Notes under the pieces: model-generated
The model's database searches: none
Seen by the model: only the letters and a program-made list of their open reading frames with translations
What the model was told of the DNA's origin: nothing
Source of the DNA: Bacteroidales bacterium UBA6428
Lineage (GTDB): Bacteria > Bacteroidota > Bacteroidia > Bacteroidales > UBA932
Assembly: GCA_002437305.1 (NCBI GenBank)
Contig: DJOW01000017.1
Location: 23,035-87,034 of the forward strand
Reading direction: 5' to 3'
Length of the DNA stretch: 64,000 nucleotides
Program-made: the position numbers and the translations under genes
Part shown: one piece after another, positions 35,410 through 43,142 of the stretch
Numbering within the stretch: the stretch's first letter is position 1
How the letters are laid out: each line of letters begins with the position of its first letter

Positions 35410-36080
35410 TGGAGGCTGTAATCATCTGCAAAGGCGATTTCCCCAAAAAGGAATATCCCCGTGAGCTTCTCCGCAGGGCCGATGTGATCATCTGCTGCGA
35501 CGGGGCACTTGAGGCGTTCCTTAGAAACCGAGACAAGATATTCAGAGAGCGGCGTGACCCGGATGTCATAATCGGCGACATGGATTCCCTTTCCAAGAGA
35601 CTGATGAAGGAATATTCCGGCATCGCCGTGAGGGAAGAGGAGCAGGAGACAAATGATCAGTCCAAGGCGTTCCGCTACCTGCTGGAGCGTTGGCCGCAAG
35701 TCAAGAACGTGCATATTCTTGGCGCTACAGGCAAGCGTGAGGCCCACACCATCGGCAATCTGGGACAGATCATGGAATATGCCAGGCTTTACGGGGCGAG
35801 CGGCAATCCAAAGGAAGACGAAGTCTATGTGGATGCCGTGTCAGATTACTCCACGGCTTTCGCCTTGACGGATTCTTGCGAACTGTTTGTCGGAGAAGGC
35901 AGGGCCGTGTCAATATTCAGTCCAGACAATTCCTTGAACATCAAGTCAGAGGGATTGGTTTGGCAGACAGGCGGCGTGGTTTTCGACAATTGGTGGCAGG
36001 CCACTCTCAACCGCGCGTCCTCCGATGTCGTCAAACTTACGTTCTCACACAAGTCGATCGCGCTCATCATTCTGGATTAA
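35409..36080 (+). CDS. Thiamine pyrophosphokinase
   Basis: 223 residues from ATG 35,409, which overlaps the preceding stop by one base (TGATG). Motifs: VIICCDGALEAF, the metal-binding DPDVIIGDMDSLSK, and EQETNDQSKAFRYL, then ILGATGKREAHTIGNL. The C-terminal domain with VSIFSPDNSLNIKSEGLVW follows. The enzyme transfers pyrophosphate from ATP to thiamine. It is the last gene of the alaS-side group. Confidence 0.92.
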   Translation: MEAVIICKGDFPKKEYPRELLRRADVIICCDGALEAFLRNRDKIFRERRDPDVIIGDMDSLSKRLMKEYSGIAVREEEQETNDQSKAFRYLLERWPQVKNVHILGATGKREAHTIGNLGQIMEYARLYGASGNPKEDEVYVDAVSDYSTAFALTDSCELFVGEGRAVSIFSPDNSLNIKSEGLVWQTGGVVFDNWWQATLNRASSDVVKLTFSHKSIALIILD

Positions 36081-36329
36081 GTAACCTTAAAAAAACAACC
36101 TGCATCATCTTAAGGAATCTTTTCGATCTGTGTCTCTTTTCTCATCAGTCATGTGCCACGGCACACTCATTCTTCGATAATAGATCTATCCTCGAAAATA
36201 TTCTCTTAACCTCAGGCGACATTTTTCATGTAACTAAATTTCCGCCCCACACAGAATCTCTTACAGCACCTGCTATCTTTTCAGTTTTTTTTCGTTATTT
36301 TTACGGAACATTTTGGCTTACTCAAGACA
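36081..36329. other. Intergenic region without a gene
   Basis: About 250 AT-rich bases. A six-base hairpin, TGTGCC-ac-GGCACA, lies near 36,150-36,163, and a T-rich stretch with TTATTTTTACGG (36,297-36,308) before the iron-sulfur gene is only a partial match to a -7 element. No terminator or open frame stands out. Confidence 0.5.
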
Positions 36330-38039
36330 ATGCTCCGAAAAATTAGAATCACTCTGGCGGTGATCGTCTTCGCTGCGGTCACGCTGCTGTTTCTGGACTT
36401 CACCGGAACAATTCATCTATGGTTCGGCTGGCTGGCCAAGATCCAGTTCCTGCCGGCGGTTCTGGCTCTCAACGTGGCCGTGGTAGCGGTTCTTCTGCTT
36501 CTCACGCTGATCTTCGGCAGAATCTACTGTTCGGTGATCTGCCCTATGGGCGTGTTCCAGGACTGTGTCTCCAATCTCAGTTCCAGGAGAAAAGGCAAGA
36601 AGGCAAGGTTTTCATATTCAAAGGAAAATAAATGGCTCCGTTATGGGATGCTGGCGCTGTTCGTGATCGCCCTGATCGCCGGGCTGAACTCACTGGCCGC
36701 GCTTATCGCTCCGTACAGCGCTTACGGCCGGATGGCCCAGAGCCTTCTAGCTCCGGTCTGGCAGTGGGGAAACAACTTTCTCGCCTGGATAGCCGAAAGG
36801 CAAGACAGCTATGCCTTTGCCACCAAGGAGGTGTGGCTCAAGAGTCTGCCGACATTGATCATCTCAGCCATCACGTTCACTGTGGTCGTTGCTCTTGCTT
36901 GGAGAAACGGCAGAACCTATTGCAACACAATCTGCCCGGTAGGAACGGTTCTGAGTCTCCTCTCACGGTTCGCGATGTTTCGCCCTATGATCGACAGGTC
37001 AAAGTGCAAGAATTGCCATGCTTGCGAGAAAAAATGCAAAGCCGAATGCATAGACATTGACAATCAAAAGATTGACTACAGCAGATGTGTGGACTGCTTT
37101 GACTGCTTGGATTCGTGCCGTTTCGGAGCGCTTAAGTACCGGTTCGCATGGGGTCATACGGTCACTTCGACAAGCTCAGTGACCGATACTTTTCGAGCCG
37201 ATTCCGCTGCACCCAAAAACACTGTTGACTCAGATTCCACGGGCGCAAAAACGCCACAAAATGCTCCAGTCGGGAGTAAAATAGCATCCGACGGGAGCAA
37301 ATATGCACAAAAACGCGCCCTTGGCAATACGGTCGTTGAGCCTGTGGTCCGACAGGGCTCTCCAACCGTCGAAGCGGCGGACAATGGCAGAAGGGCATTC
37401 CTGATTGGAGGCACCGCTGTCATCGGTGGTGCACTCTTGTCTTCACTTCCGATGAGAGCCGAAGAAGAGCAGATCAAGGACAAGAAACGCGACGGAGGTT
37501 TCGCGGAGATCATTCCAAAAAAGATTCCTGCAAGAAAGAACCCGGTCACTCCGTTCGGATCACAGAGCATAGATCATTTCTACCAGCACTGCACGGCCTG
37601 CCAGCTCTGCGTGACCGTCTGCCCGAACAACGTCCTAAGGCCATCCCCAAGACTCGAGCATCTGATGCAGCCGGAGATGTCATTCGAGAAGGGCTACTGC
37701 CGCCCTGAATGCGTGAAGTGCTCGGAGGTCTGCCCGGCCGGGGCCATACTTAAGATCACACCGGAAGAGAAGACCGATTGGAAAGTCGGGACAGCCGGCG
37801 TGGACTACGACCTATGCGTTGTCAACCGTGACGGCGTGAGCTGCGGCAACTGCGCCCGTCACTGCCCTGTCGGAGCGATCAGTATGGTCAAGAAGAATCC
37901 TGAGGACAAGAACAGCCCAAGAATCCCGTCAGTCAACGAGGCGAAGTGCATCGGCTGCGGCGCATGCGAGAATCTCTGCCCGTCCCGCCCGATCAGCGCC
38001 ATCACCGTCAACGGATACGAAGTTCATCACAATGTCTAA
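36330..38039 (+). CDS. Membrane-bound polyferredoxin (NapH/YccM-like) with repeat-derived linker
   Basis: 569 residues. Residues 1-215 have about five membrane helices with the paired motifs GRIYCSVICPMGVFQD and GRTYCNTICPVGTV found in NapH-type quinol-side ferredoxins. CKNCHACEKKCKAEC (about 227) and CVDCFDCLDSCR follow. Residues 275-352 (37,150-37,385) are low-complexity, Ser/Thr/Asp-rich and encoded by palindromic repeats. Then comes NGRRAFLIGGTAVIGGALL, which looks like a Tat signal, and a second ferredoxin part with CTACQLCVTVCP (about 420), CSEVCPAG, CGNCARHCP and CGACENLCP. It likely passes electrons across the membrane to a partner, perhaps the aldo/keto reductase gene 64 bases downstream. 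Confidence 0.83.
   Translation: MLRKIRITLAVIVFAAVTLLFLDFTGTIHLWFGWLAKIQFLPAVLALNVAVVAVLLLLTLIFGRIYCSVICPMGVFQDCVSNLSSRRKGKKARFSYSKENKWLRYGMLALFVIALIAGLNSLAALIAPYSAYGRMAQSLLAPVWQWGNNFLAWIAERQDSYAFATKEVWLKSLPTLIISAITFTVVVALAWRNGRTYCNTICPVGTVLSLLSRFAMFRPMIDRSKCKNCHACEKKCKAECIDIDNQKIDYSRCVDCFDCLDSCRFGALKYRFAWGHTVTSTSSVTDTFRADSAAPKNTVDSDSTGAKTPQNAPVGSKIASDGSKYAQKRALGNTVVEPVVRQGSPTVEAADNGRRAFLIGGTAVIGGALLSSLPMRAEEEQIKDKKRDGGFAEIIPKKIPARKNPVTPFGSQSIDHFYQHCTACQLCVTVCPNNVLRPSPRLEHLMQPEMSFEKGYCRPECVKCSEVCPAGAILKITPEEKTDWKVGTAGVDYDLCVVNRDGVSCGNCARHCPVGAISMVKKNPEDKNSPRIPSVNEAKCIGCGACENLCPSRPISAITVNGYEVHHNV
37159..37185 (+). repeat. REP-like palindrome inside the polyferredoxin gene, type 1
   Basis: CGGTCACT and AGTGACCG flank the core TCGACAAGCTC, a perfect eight-base stem. 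The same unit with small changes occurs at 40,865-40,893, 42,773-42,797 and 42,816-42,835. Confidence 0.8.
37240..37312 (+). repeat. Short tandem-like units CGGGnGCAAA inside the polyferredoxin gene
   Basis: Three imperfect copies start at 37,240 (CGGGCGCAAAA), 37,271 (CGGGAGTAAAATAGCA) and 37,292 (CGGGAGCAAATATGCA), the last two with a period of 21 bases, so the reading frame is kept. Related units lie at 43,143-43,222. Confidence 0.6.
37338..37367 (+). repeat. REP-like unit inside the polyferredoxin gene, type 2
   Basis: The complement reads GGTTGGAGAGCCCTGTCGG followed by ACCACAGGCTC. It matches 8,254-8,283 in most positions over 30 bases and, like that copy, is translated as EPVVRQ(G/S)SPT. 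Confidence 0.8.
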
Positions 38040-38103
38040 CCGGACACGAGGCAGACTCTAGAAAGGAAGAACCCCATTAAGAAAAGTTGTCTCATCCAAT
38101 TCC

Positions 38104-39501
38104 ATGAATATGAACGAGAATATTAATAGAAGAGAATTCCTCAAAAGGGCCGGTGCGGGAACAGCGGCCGCGGGAGCCGTGGCTCTTGCAGGAGCGTGTG
38201 CCTCTAAGAAAACCGCGGAAGCCATCCTAGATGGTGACACAAAAGAGGATGTCCTCGAGAGCGGCAAGATGGAGATGCGAAAGAATCCGGGCAACGGGGA
38301 TATGGTCTCCCTGTTGGGCTACGGCTGCATGCGTTTCACCATGAAGAAAGACGAGAACGGGAAGGACATCGTGGATCAGGGCAACGCCAACAAACTGATC
38401 GACTACGCCCTGGCACATGGAGTGAACTACTATGACACCTCCCCGGTCTACCTTCAGGGACTTTCCGAGGAAGCTGTCGGAAACGCACTGAGCAGACACC
38501 CGAGAAACTCGTACTTCATCGCCACAAAGCTGTCCAACTTCAGCGACCACTCCAGAGCCGCGTCCCTGAAACTGTACAACGATTCGTTCAGATACCTCCA
38601 GACCGACTATCTGGACTACTACTTGCTCCACTCTCTCGGCCGCGGAGGCCTTGAGGCCTTTGATGACCGGTTCATCAACAACGGGATGATGGATCTTCTT
38701 CAGGCTGACCGTGAGAAAGGCAAGATCCGCCAGCTCGGTCTCTCTTTCCACGGGAACCAGCAGCAGTTCGACGAGCTGCTGAAGCTCCACGACAAGTACC
38801 ACTGGGACTTCGTCCAGATCCAGATGAACTATTTCGACTGGAAACACGCTGACGGTCAGAGAAATGTCAACGCCGAGTACCTGTACGATGAACTGGACAG
38901 GAGAGGGATTCCGATTGTTGTCATGGAACCACTTCAGGGCGGACGCCTCGCCAATCCTGCGGAAAGTGTCGTGAACAGGCTGAAGGAGCGCGATCCGAAA
39001 GCGTCGCTTGCGTCTTGGGCGTTCAGGTTCGTGGGCTCATACCCAAGAATCCTGACGATCCTCAGCGGTATGGTCTACCAGGAGCACCTTGAGGATAACC
39101 TCCGGACATTCAGAAACTTCAAGTACCTGACTGACGAGGAGAAGGAGTTCCTCGGCACCGAGATCGCCGGCATAATGGCCAGTTTCCCGACCATCAACTG
39201 CAATGACTGCAAGTACTGCATGCCTTGCCCTTACGGAGTGGACATCCCAGGAATATTCAAGCACTACAACGAATGTGTCAATGAAGGGGAGATCGCCCAG
39301 AGCACCGAGCAGGAGAACTACCGCAGACTGCGCCGGGCCTATCTCGTGAGCTACGACCGCGCCATCCCGTCCGTCCGCCAGGCCAGCCACTGCATCGGCT
39401 GCAAGCAATGCATCGAGCACTGTCCTCAAAGCATCTCGATCCCTCGTGAGCTCCGCCGCATAGAGGCCTACGTCGAGAAACTCAAACGTAACACACTGTA
39501 G
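38104..39501 (+). CDS. Exported aldo/keto reductase with C-terminal ferredoxin domain
   Basis: 465 residues. NRREFLKRAGAGTAAAGAVA (from about residue 7) is a twin-arginine export signal, followed by LAGACA. The aldo/keto reductase barrel has LLGYGCMRFT, NYYDTSPVYLQG (catalytic Tyr), FIATKLSNF (Lys) and QLGLSFHGN. The C-terminal part has ferredoxin motifs CNDCKYCMPCPYG and CIGCKQCIEHCP. Such proteins are common in gut Bacteroidales; the substrate is unknown. Being directly after a membrane polyferredoxin suggests that the two form an electron-transfer pair. Confidence 0.87.
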   Translation: MNMNENINRREFLKRAGAGTAAAGAVALAGACASKKTAEAILDGDTKEDVLESGKMEMRKNPGNGDMVSLLGYGCMRFTMKKDENGKDIVDQGNANKLIDYALAHGVNYYDTSPVYLQGLSEEAVGNALSRHPRNSYFIATKLSNFSDHSRAASLKLYNDSFRYLQTDYLDYYLLHSLGRGGLEAFDDRFINNGMMDLLQADREKGKIRQLGLSFHGNQQQFDELLKLHDKYHWDFVQIQMNYFDWKHADGQRNVNAEYLYDELDRRGIPIVVMEPLQGGRLANPAESVVNRLKERDPKASLASWAFRFVGSYPRILTILSGMVYQEHLEDNLRTFRNFKYLTDEEKEFLGTEIAGIMASFPTINCNDCKYCMPCPYGVDIPGIFKHYNECVNEGEIAQSTEQENYRRLRRAYLVSYDRAIPSVRQASHCIGCKQCIEHCPQSISIPRELRRIEAYVEKLKRNTL

Positions 39502-39526
39502 ACTGGGCAGGCTACAACTTAGAAAA

Positions 39527-39554
39527 ATATTCAGCTTCTGATGCTGAATATTCA
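39527..39554. terminator. Hairpin after the aldo/keto reductase gene
   Basis: Perfect ten-base stem AATATTCAGC/GCTGAATATT with a seven-base loop. The minus-strand reading ends in TTTTT; the plus-strand reading lacks a T run. It may end transcription from either side and shields the tRNA promoter. Confidence 0.5.
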
Positions 39555-39565
39555 AAGGTTTTGAT

Positions 39566-39573
39566 TATCTTTG
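39566..39573 (+). promoter_or_regulatory. Promoter -7 element of tRNA-Ser
   Basis: TATCTTTG, a full match to TAnnTTTG, ending 27 bases before the tRNA. Confidence 0.6.
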
Positions 39574-39599
39574 CAATCCTTTCGGCAACGAAAGTCATT

Positions 39600-39687
39600 G
39601 GAGAGATGCTCGAGTGGCTGAAGAGGCACGCCTGGAAAGCGTGTGGCCTCCAAAAGGGGCTCGCGAGTTCGAATCTCGCTCTCTCCG
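39600..39687 (+). tRNA. tRNA-Ser (anticodon GGA)
   Basis: 88 bases. Acceptor stem GGAGAGA/TCTCTCC with discriminator G, anticodon arm CACGC-CTGGAAA-GCGTG giving GGA, a long variable arm (CCTCCAAAAGGGG) as expected for serine, and T-loop GTTCGAATC. The 3' CCA is not encoded. It reads UCC and UCU codons. Confidence 0.95.
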
Positions 39688-39690
39688 CTG

Positions 39691-39722
39691 AAAACGGCTT
39701 TGCAGACATGCAGAGCCGTTTT
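39691..39722 (+). terminator. Terminator of tRNA-Ser
   Basis: Stem AAAACGGCTTTGCA/TGCAGAGCCGTTTT with loop GACA, three bases after the tRNA. Confidence 0.75.
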
Positions 39723-39768
39723 ATCTTTGCGGCAAGTCAGGAGACAGACCAAATCGTGAACAAAAAAG

Positions 39769-39798
39769 GAGACCCGCGCAGCCTGTGCGGATCTCCCT
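39769..39798 (-). terminator. Terminator of the Ig-like lipoprotein gene
   Basis: On the minus strand GGAGATCCGCACA pairs with TGCGCGGGTCTCC and is followed by TTTTTT, a classical intrinsic terminator 45 bases past the lipoprotein stop. Confidence 0.8.
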
Positions 39799-39843
39799 AC
39801 CAATAATAAATGAAAGCGATTCTTTGATTGATTTGATTGATTG

Positions 39844-40410
39844 TTACTCTACTTTGATCGCAACCTCACCGGCCTTGCCGTCATTGTCGGTAACGGTAAG
39901 TGTGGTGGTTCCGGCCTTGACACCCTTCACAGTGACGGCAGTCTCATTCACGGTGGCGGTAGCGACAGTCTCGTCAGCAACTTTCACGGTGTATGGAGCG
40001 GTGCCTGACTTGACCGTCACAACATCTTCCTTCTCCACTCCGACAGTGACCTCAGTCTTGTCAAAATCCAACTTCTCGGCAGCAGCCTTGACTGTTACGG
40101 TAAACGAGCCAGCCGTCTGGTCTTTGTCAACAACGGAGATTGTGGCTGTACCCTCCGCGACACCTGTGATGGTGATCTTCTCTTTGTCAACCGCTACTAT
40201 GGCGACTTTCTCATCGCTGGACTTGACCAAAAACGGCTGCGTGCCGTTCTTCACGGTAACCTCTGCGGTTTTTCCAACCTCCGCCTCAACCTTTGTCTCG
40301 CTGAAAGAGAGTGAATCCGGAGTCTTGTTGTCGTTCTTGTCGCAAGAGACGAATGCGAATGAGCCGAGGCAGAGAGCTGCCGTCACAACTGAACTGAAAA
40401 GACTTTTCAT
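39844..40410 (-). CDS. Lipoprotein with two Ig-like (BIG2-type) repeats
   Basis: 188 residues. The signal ends in the lipobox FAFVSC (Cys at about 23), so it is a lipoprotein, probably surface-exposed given DKNDNK right after Cys. Two tandem repeats of about 75 residues follow: LSFSETKVEAEVGKTAEVTV to GSFTVTVK, and LDFDKTEVTVGVEKEDVVTV to GEVAIKVE. Each ends in a G(V)AEGTATISV-like strand typical of bacterial Ig-like group 2 domains. No catalytic part is present. It is a single gene with its own terminator; a role in surface binding is plausible only. Confidence 0.83.
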   Translation of the reverse strand: MKSLFSSVVTAALCLGSFAFVSCDKNDNKTPDSLSFSETKVEAEVGKTAEVTVKNGTQPFLVKSSDEKVAIVAVDKEKITITGVAEGTATISVVDKDQTAGSFTVTVKAAAEKLDFDKTEVTVGVEKEDVVTVKSGTAPYTVKVADETVATATVNETAVTVKGVKAGTTTLTVTDNDGKAGEVAIKVE

Positions 40411-40557
40411 TAGTTTAAATCTTTAATTGTTAATAATAGTTTAAGTACATAAGACCGTTCCCGGTCTGACGCATTACTAAATCACTCCACATGGAAACCT
40501 TGCAAGACACACAGAAACTTTTTTAGCGTGGAGGCTAAAGCATTGTATACGAATATA

Positions 40558-40860
40558 TTAACAGAACCTTCTCCTGCCGGTTTTCAGCAGGAGGAGGGTA
40601 TACGACATCGTTGATTGACAACAATTTAGCCGCCACGTCATTCTATCACGATGCAGATGCCAAGGGCGGAGTTGACAAGGGAAAGGAAGTCGGGGAGGGA
40701 GGATGTTGAGAATTCTCCGCTTAGGCGGCGGGATTGGGATGTTTCGGGGTGAGCCGCACCGGAGCGGAAGAGCCTTGTAAGGGTCGAAGCGGTTCTCTTC
40801 GTAGGACTTGGCCACGAAGTCTATCATTCTGTCTTCTTTGTTCTTCATAACTATCATCAT
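40558..40860 (-). CDS. Doubtful small ORF, possibly a decayed gene
   Basis: 100 codons from ATG 40,860 (or 40,848), directly after the stop of the next ORF upstream. Only the first 35 residues look protein-like (MKNKEDRMIDFVAKSYEENR, then FDPYKAL), recalling the N-terminus of Bacteroidetes FecR-type anti-sigma proteins. The rest is Pro/Arg-rich and unlike any domain. In a neighbouring frame the codons after the break read GAAHPETSQSRRLSGEFSTS, so a frameshifted remnant is possible. It ends in a hairpin CTCCTGC/GCAGGAG (40,571-40,594). Confidence 0.35.
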   Translation of the reverse strand: MMIVMKNKEDRMIDFVAKSYEENRFDPYKALPLRCGSPRNIPIPPPKRRILNILPPRLPFPCQLRPWHLHRDRMTWRLNCCQSTMSYTLLLLKTGRRRFC

Positions 40861-41337
40861 TTACGCGGTCGCTTCGACAGGCTCAGCGACCGCGTCGTCC
40901 GGTTGGTGAGCCTGCCGAACCATTCCTTTACCGGAGACGCATTTGAAGGAATATGTCACCTCTCCTCTCAGCACAGAATCAGAGGCATAGTCAAAAACCG
41001 CGGTCTCCGCCTTGAACATCAAACGGTCGTTGTCCTCAAATGAATATTCCGCATTCCTCAGGCAGCAAGCCTCCTCCTGGCGTCCGTTGACATTATCGTA
41101 GTTGATGAAAGAGTCATAAGGGAACGACACATTATTACCGTCTTCGTCAAGTTCAATCACTCCCCCTACCGGAAAAGTCCTCCAGTTCATCATCTGGTAT
41201 GACCTGCCGGCACGATAGTCAATGTCCTCAACAAGGCAGCAAGACCAGTTAACCTTAACCTTATAACGCTCCTGTACATCCATATCGACAGTTAACCTGG
41301 AACAATCATCGTAGCGGTAAGGATACGCCGCGGACAA
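40861..41337 (-). CDS. Hypothetical protein ending in a REP-like repeat
   Basis: Up to 158 residues. The only upstream start is TTG 41,337 (preceded by AAGGAA); the first ATG is 41,283 (MDVQERYKVKVNWSCCLVED). I recognise no family; the sequence is acidic with several Cys (NWSCCLVEDID, EEACCLRNAEYSF). The last 20 residues (MVRQAHQPDDAVAEPVEA) are encoded by the repeat at 40,865-40,921, which supplies the stop codon, so the original C-terminus has probably been replaced. A full -7 element lies 29 bases ahead of the TTG. Confidence 0.5.
   Translation of the reverse strand: MSAAYPYRYDDCSRLTVDMDVQERYKVKVNWSCCLVEDIDYRAGRSYQMMNWRTFPVGGVIELDEDGNNVSFPYDSFINYDNVNGRQEEACCLRNAEYSFEDNDRLMFKAETAVFDYASDSVLRGEVTYSFKCVSGKGMVRQAHQPDDAVAEPVEATA
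40865..40921. repeat. REP-like inverted pair at the end of a hypothetical gene
   Basis: First half GCGGTCGCT-TCGACAGGCTC-AGCGACCGC is a perfect nine-base stem; second half GGTTGGTGAGCCTGCCGAACC is a variant in inverted orientation. This gives the cleanest view of the full two-part unit in the window. Confidence 0.85.
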
Positions 41338-41365
41338 TTCCTTGGCAAAGTCCGCAGCTTTTTAT

Positions 41366-41373
41366 CAAAATTA
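41366..41373 (-). promoter_or_regulatory. Promoter -7 element of the hypothetical gene
   Basis: Minus strand TAATTTTG, a full match to TAnnTTTG, 28 bases before the possible TTG start. The palindromes just upstream could be an operator. Confidence 0.5.
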
Positions 41374-41486
41374 TAACTACAGTTATTATAATCACAGTTA
41401 TAATTTTCTGCGTAAGTACTGAAAACCAATGACATTCAAAAAAACATAGATAATATAGAAGAAAATATTCCGAGCCAGAATCAACT

Positions 41487-41504
41487 TTGGCACGGAAATG
41501 GCAT
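41487..41504 (+). promoter_or_regulatory. Possible sigma-54 promoter
   Basis: TTGGCACGGAAATGGCAT fits the -24/-12 consensus YTGGCACGRNNNTTGCW with one mismatch and correct spacing. No sigma-70-type element or protein gene follows on this strand; a terminator lies about 100 bases on. Confidence 0.45.
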
Positions 41505-41512
41505 AATGGGTA

Positions 41513-41621
41513 ATCGACATAAATATTTTTACTCATAAACCAAAAACTGACTCAATAGTTATTTCATAAGTATTGAATAAGATCAGCCGAAGCCGGGTGA
41601 GAACCTCGCTTCGGTTTTTTT
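41513..41621 (+). ncRNA. Possible small RNA
   Basis: A transcript of about 109 bases would run from the sigma-54-like promoter to the T-tract of the terminator at 41,587-41,621. The first 70 bases are AT-rich and unstructured. No open frame longer than a few codons is present. Nothing else on the plus strand needs this terminator. Confidence 0.4.
41587..41621 (+). terminator. Intrinsic terminator, plus strand
   Basis: CCGAAGC pairs with GCTTCGG around a 14-base loop and is followed by seven T. There is no plus-strand protein gene upstream for 2 kb. Confidence 0.75.
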
Positions 41622-41690
41622 ATCGGTGTACTGACCCACTTCCGTGCGCAGAAGCCAATGATTGACGCGCGGATAAGGCTATGACGGATA

Positions 41691-43094
41691 TTATTCCGGA
41701 TACAGCAGGTAAGGCGCACGGCGGGCCTTGAAGCCTTCGACGTCGGAGGCCCAGCGGGTGGAGATCTCATCAGAGGAAGCACCACCCTCTATCATCGACC
41801 TGAACCAGTCCACACCGGCGAGGAGTTCGAAGAAGTTGTTATTACCGAAGAACTTATCGCCCACATTCAGATTACGGTAGGCATCGATGACATATTCAAG
41901 GTTTATCTTCTCCGCCCAGATGTCGCAAAGCGGTTTGCAGCGAAGGTCAACGCCGTGACATTCCTCATCCAAGAGCGGTGGATTCTTCGCACCAGAAATA
42001 CTCCTTGGGATGAAGGAGAATGAATATCCCGTCATCGCCGGATGTCCGTAGGTCTCGAACGGGAACTGTGTGCCTCGGCCGAGGCTGACCACCGTGCCCT
42101 CGAAATAGCAGGTTGATGAATACAGGTACACAGCCCTCATGTCCTTGATGTTCGGTGAAGGCGGCAGGATGAGACTGTAGCGTGTCTGATGTGTGTAATT
42201 CAAGCATGGAATCACCGTCAAGTCACACGTGCCGTTCTCCAGCCACTTCTCTCCGTTGATCATCAAGGCCAGCTCACCGAGCGTCATCCCATGGACGGTA
42301 GGAATCGGAAGCCAGCCGACCCCGGACTTGAGCTTCATGTCGAGAACAGGGCCATCGACATAAAAGCCGTTCGGATTCGGCCTGTCGAGGATGACGACCT
42401 TCTTCCCGTCACGGGCGCAGGCCTCCATCAGATGATGCATCGTGATGTAATAGGTGTAGTACCTAAGGCCGACATCCTGGATGTCAACCACAAGAACATC
42501 AAACTTTTCCGTTATATCCTTCCCGGGAATCCCCGATCCGCCGCCATAAAGGGAGACTATCTCCACTCCTGTCTTCTCATCCAATCCGCTGCTGACGCGC
42601 TCCCCGGCATCCGCGTTGCCCCTGAACCCGTGTTCAGGCGAGAATATCACCTTGACATCCACGTTCTTCTCAACCAAGGCGTCCACAATGTGCTGGCCGT
42701 ACTCGATCTTGCCGCCGGGCACGGACGGCTCAAGAAACGGAACCAAAGAAAAGCCATCGAACATCTTCACCTCGTCACAGCCCTTGTCGAAGTGACGATG
42801 CGTTGTACAGCAATCTTCGACAGGCTCTGCGACCGTGCAAGATGAGACTTGGAAGCACGCACCATATTCAGCAAGCGCATCAGCCAACTTAGAGCCGCTC
42901 ACCTTGTCGCCGACAATTCCGGTCTGATTGCTGAACACCGCCACCCTCTTTCCCTCCAAAAGCGGCAGATACTCCTCGAACCTCTCGTCCCCAAGAAAAA
43001 CCTTTCTTGAATATGTCCGGGCGAAGGATCCATTAGTTATGAATATCGCAACTACTGTAATAATCAAAAAATTAGGATTGTACCTCATAATCAT
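41691..43094 (-). CDS. DUF1343 exo-beta-N-acetylmuramidase (NamZ-like), with an inserted segment
   Basis: 467 residues from ATG 43,094 (or 43,088), which begins a signal peptide (RYNPNFLIITVVAIFITNGS); longer readings lack one. Family marks: GKRVAVFSNQTGIVGDKVSG, VKVIFSPEHGFRGNADAGE, VLVVDIQDVGLRYYTYY, VVILDRPNPNG and VHGMTLGELALMINGE. NamZ enzymes release MurNAc from the end of peptidoglycan glycans, for recycling. Between GDKVSG and HIVDALVEKN about 65 residues have been added compared with the family; this part holds REP-like units and reads CTVAEPVEDCCTTHRHFDKG. It lies in a variable surface region, so the enzyme may still fold. Confidence 0.85.
   Translation of the reverse strand: MIMRYNPNFLIITVVAIFITNGSFARTYSRKVFLGDERFEEYLPLLEGKRVAVFSNQTGIVGDKVSGSKLADALAEYGACFQVSSCTVAEPVEDCCTTHRHFDKGCDEVKMFDGFSLVPFLEPSVPGGKIEYGQHIVDALVEKNVDVKVIFSPEHGFRGNADAGERVSSGLDEKTGVEIVSLYGGGSGIPGKDITEKFDVLVVDIQDVGLRYYTYYITMHHLMEACARDGKKVVILDRPNPNGFYVDGPVLDMKLKSGVGWLPIPTVHGMTLGELALMINGEKWLENGTCDLTVIPCLNYTHQTRYSLILPPSPNIKDMRAVYLYSSTCYFEGTVVSLGRGTQFPFETYGHPAMTGYSFSFIPRSISGAKNPPLLDEECHGVDLRCKPLCDIWAEKINLEYVIDAYRNLNVGDKFFGNNNFFELLAGVDWFRSMIEGGASSDEISTRWASDVEGFKARRAPYLLYPE
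42773..42835. repeat. REP-like inverted pair inside the DUF1343 gene
   Basis: Hairpin CGTCAC/GTGACG around a TTGTCGAA core at 42,773-42,797, and TTCGACAGGCTCTGCGACCG at 42,816-42,835 in the other orientation. Together they code for the extra residues near VAEPVED and RHFDKGCDE. Confidence 0.75.
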
Positions 43095-43142
43095 CGGGCG
43101 TTTTCCAGTCCAAGATACAAAATTTCGCAAACACCACAAAAT

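Larger units (their letters stand above)
41338..41690. other. AT-rich intergenic region with promoter and small-RNA signals
   Basis: No protein gene. It holds a promoter for the hypothetical gene (41,366-41,373), nested palindromes at 41,370-41,406 (AATTATAACT and AGTTATAATT outside, ATAACTacAGTTAT inside), a sigma-54-like promoter on the plus strand and a strong plus-strand terminator. Confidence 0.6.

Noticed and set aside
39722..39729. Second TATCTTTG promoter-like element after tRNA-Ser
   Set aside because: It overlaps the tRNA terminator tail and leads to no gene or plus-strand terminator with a T run.
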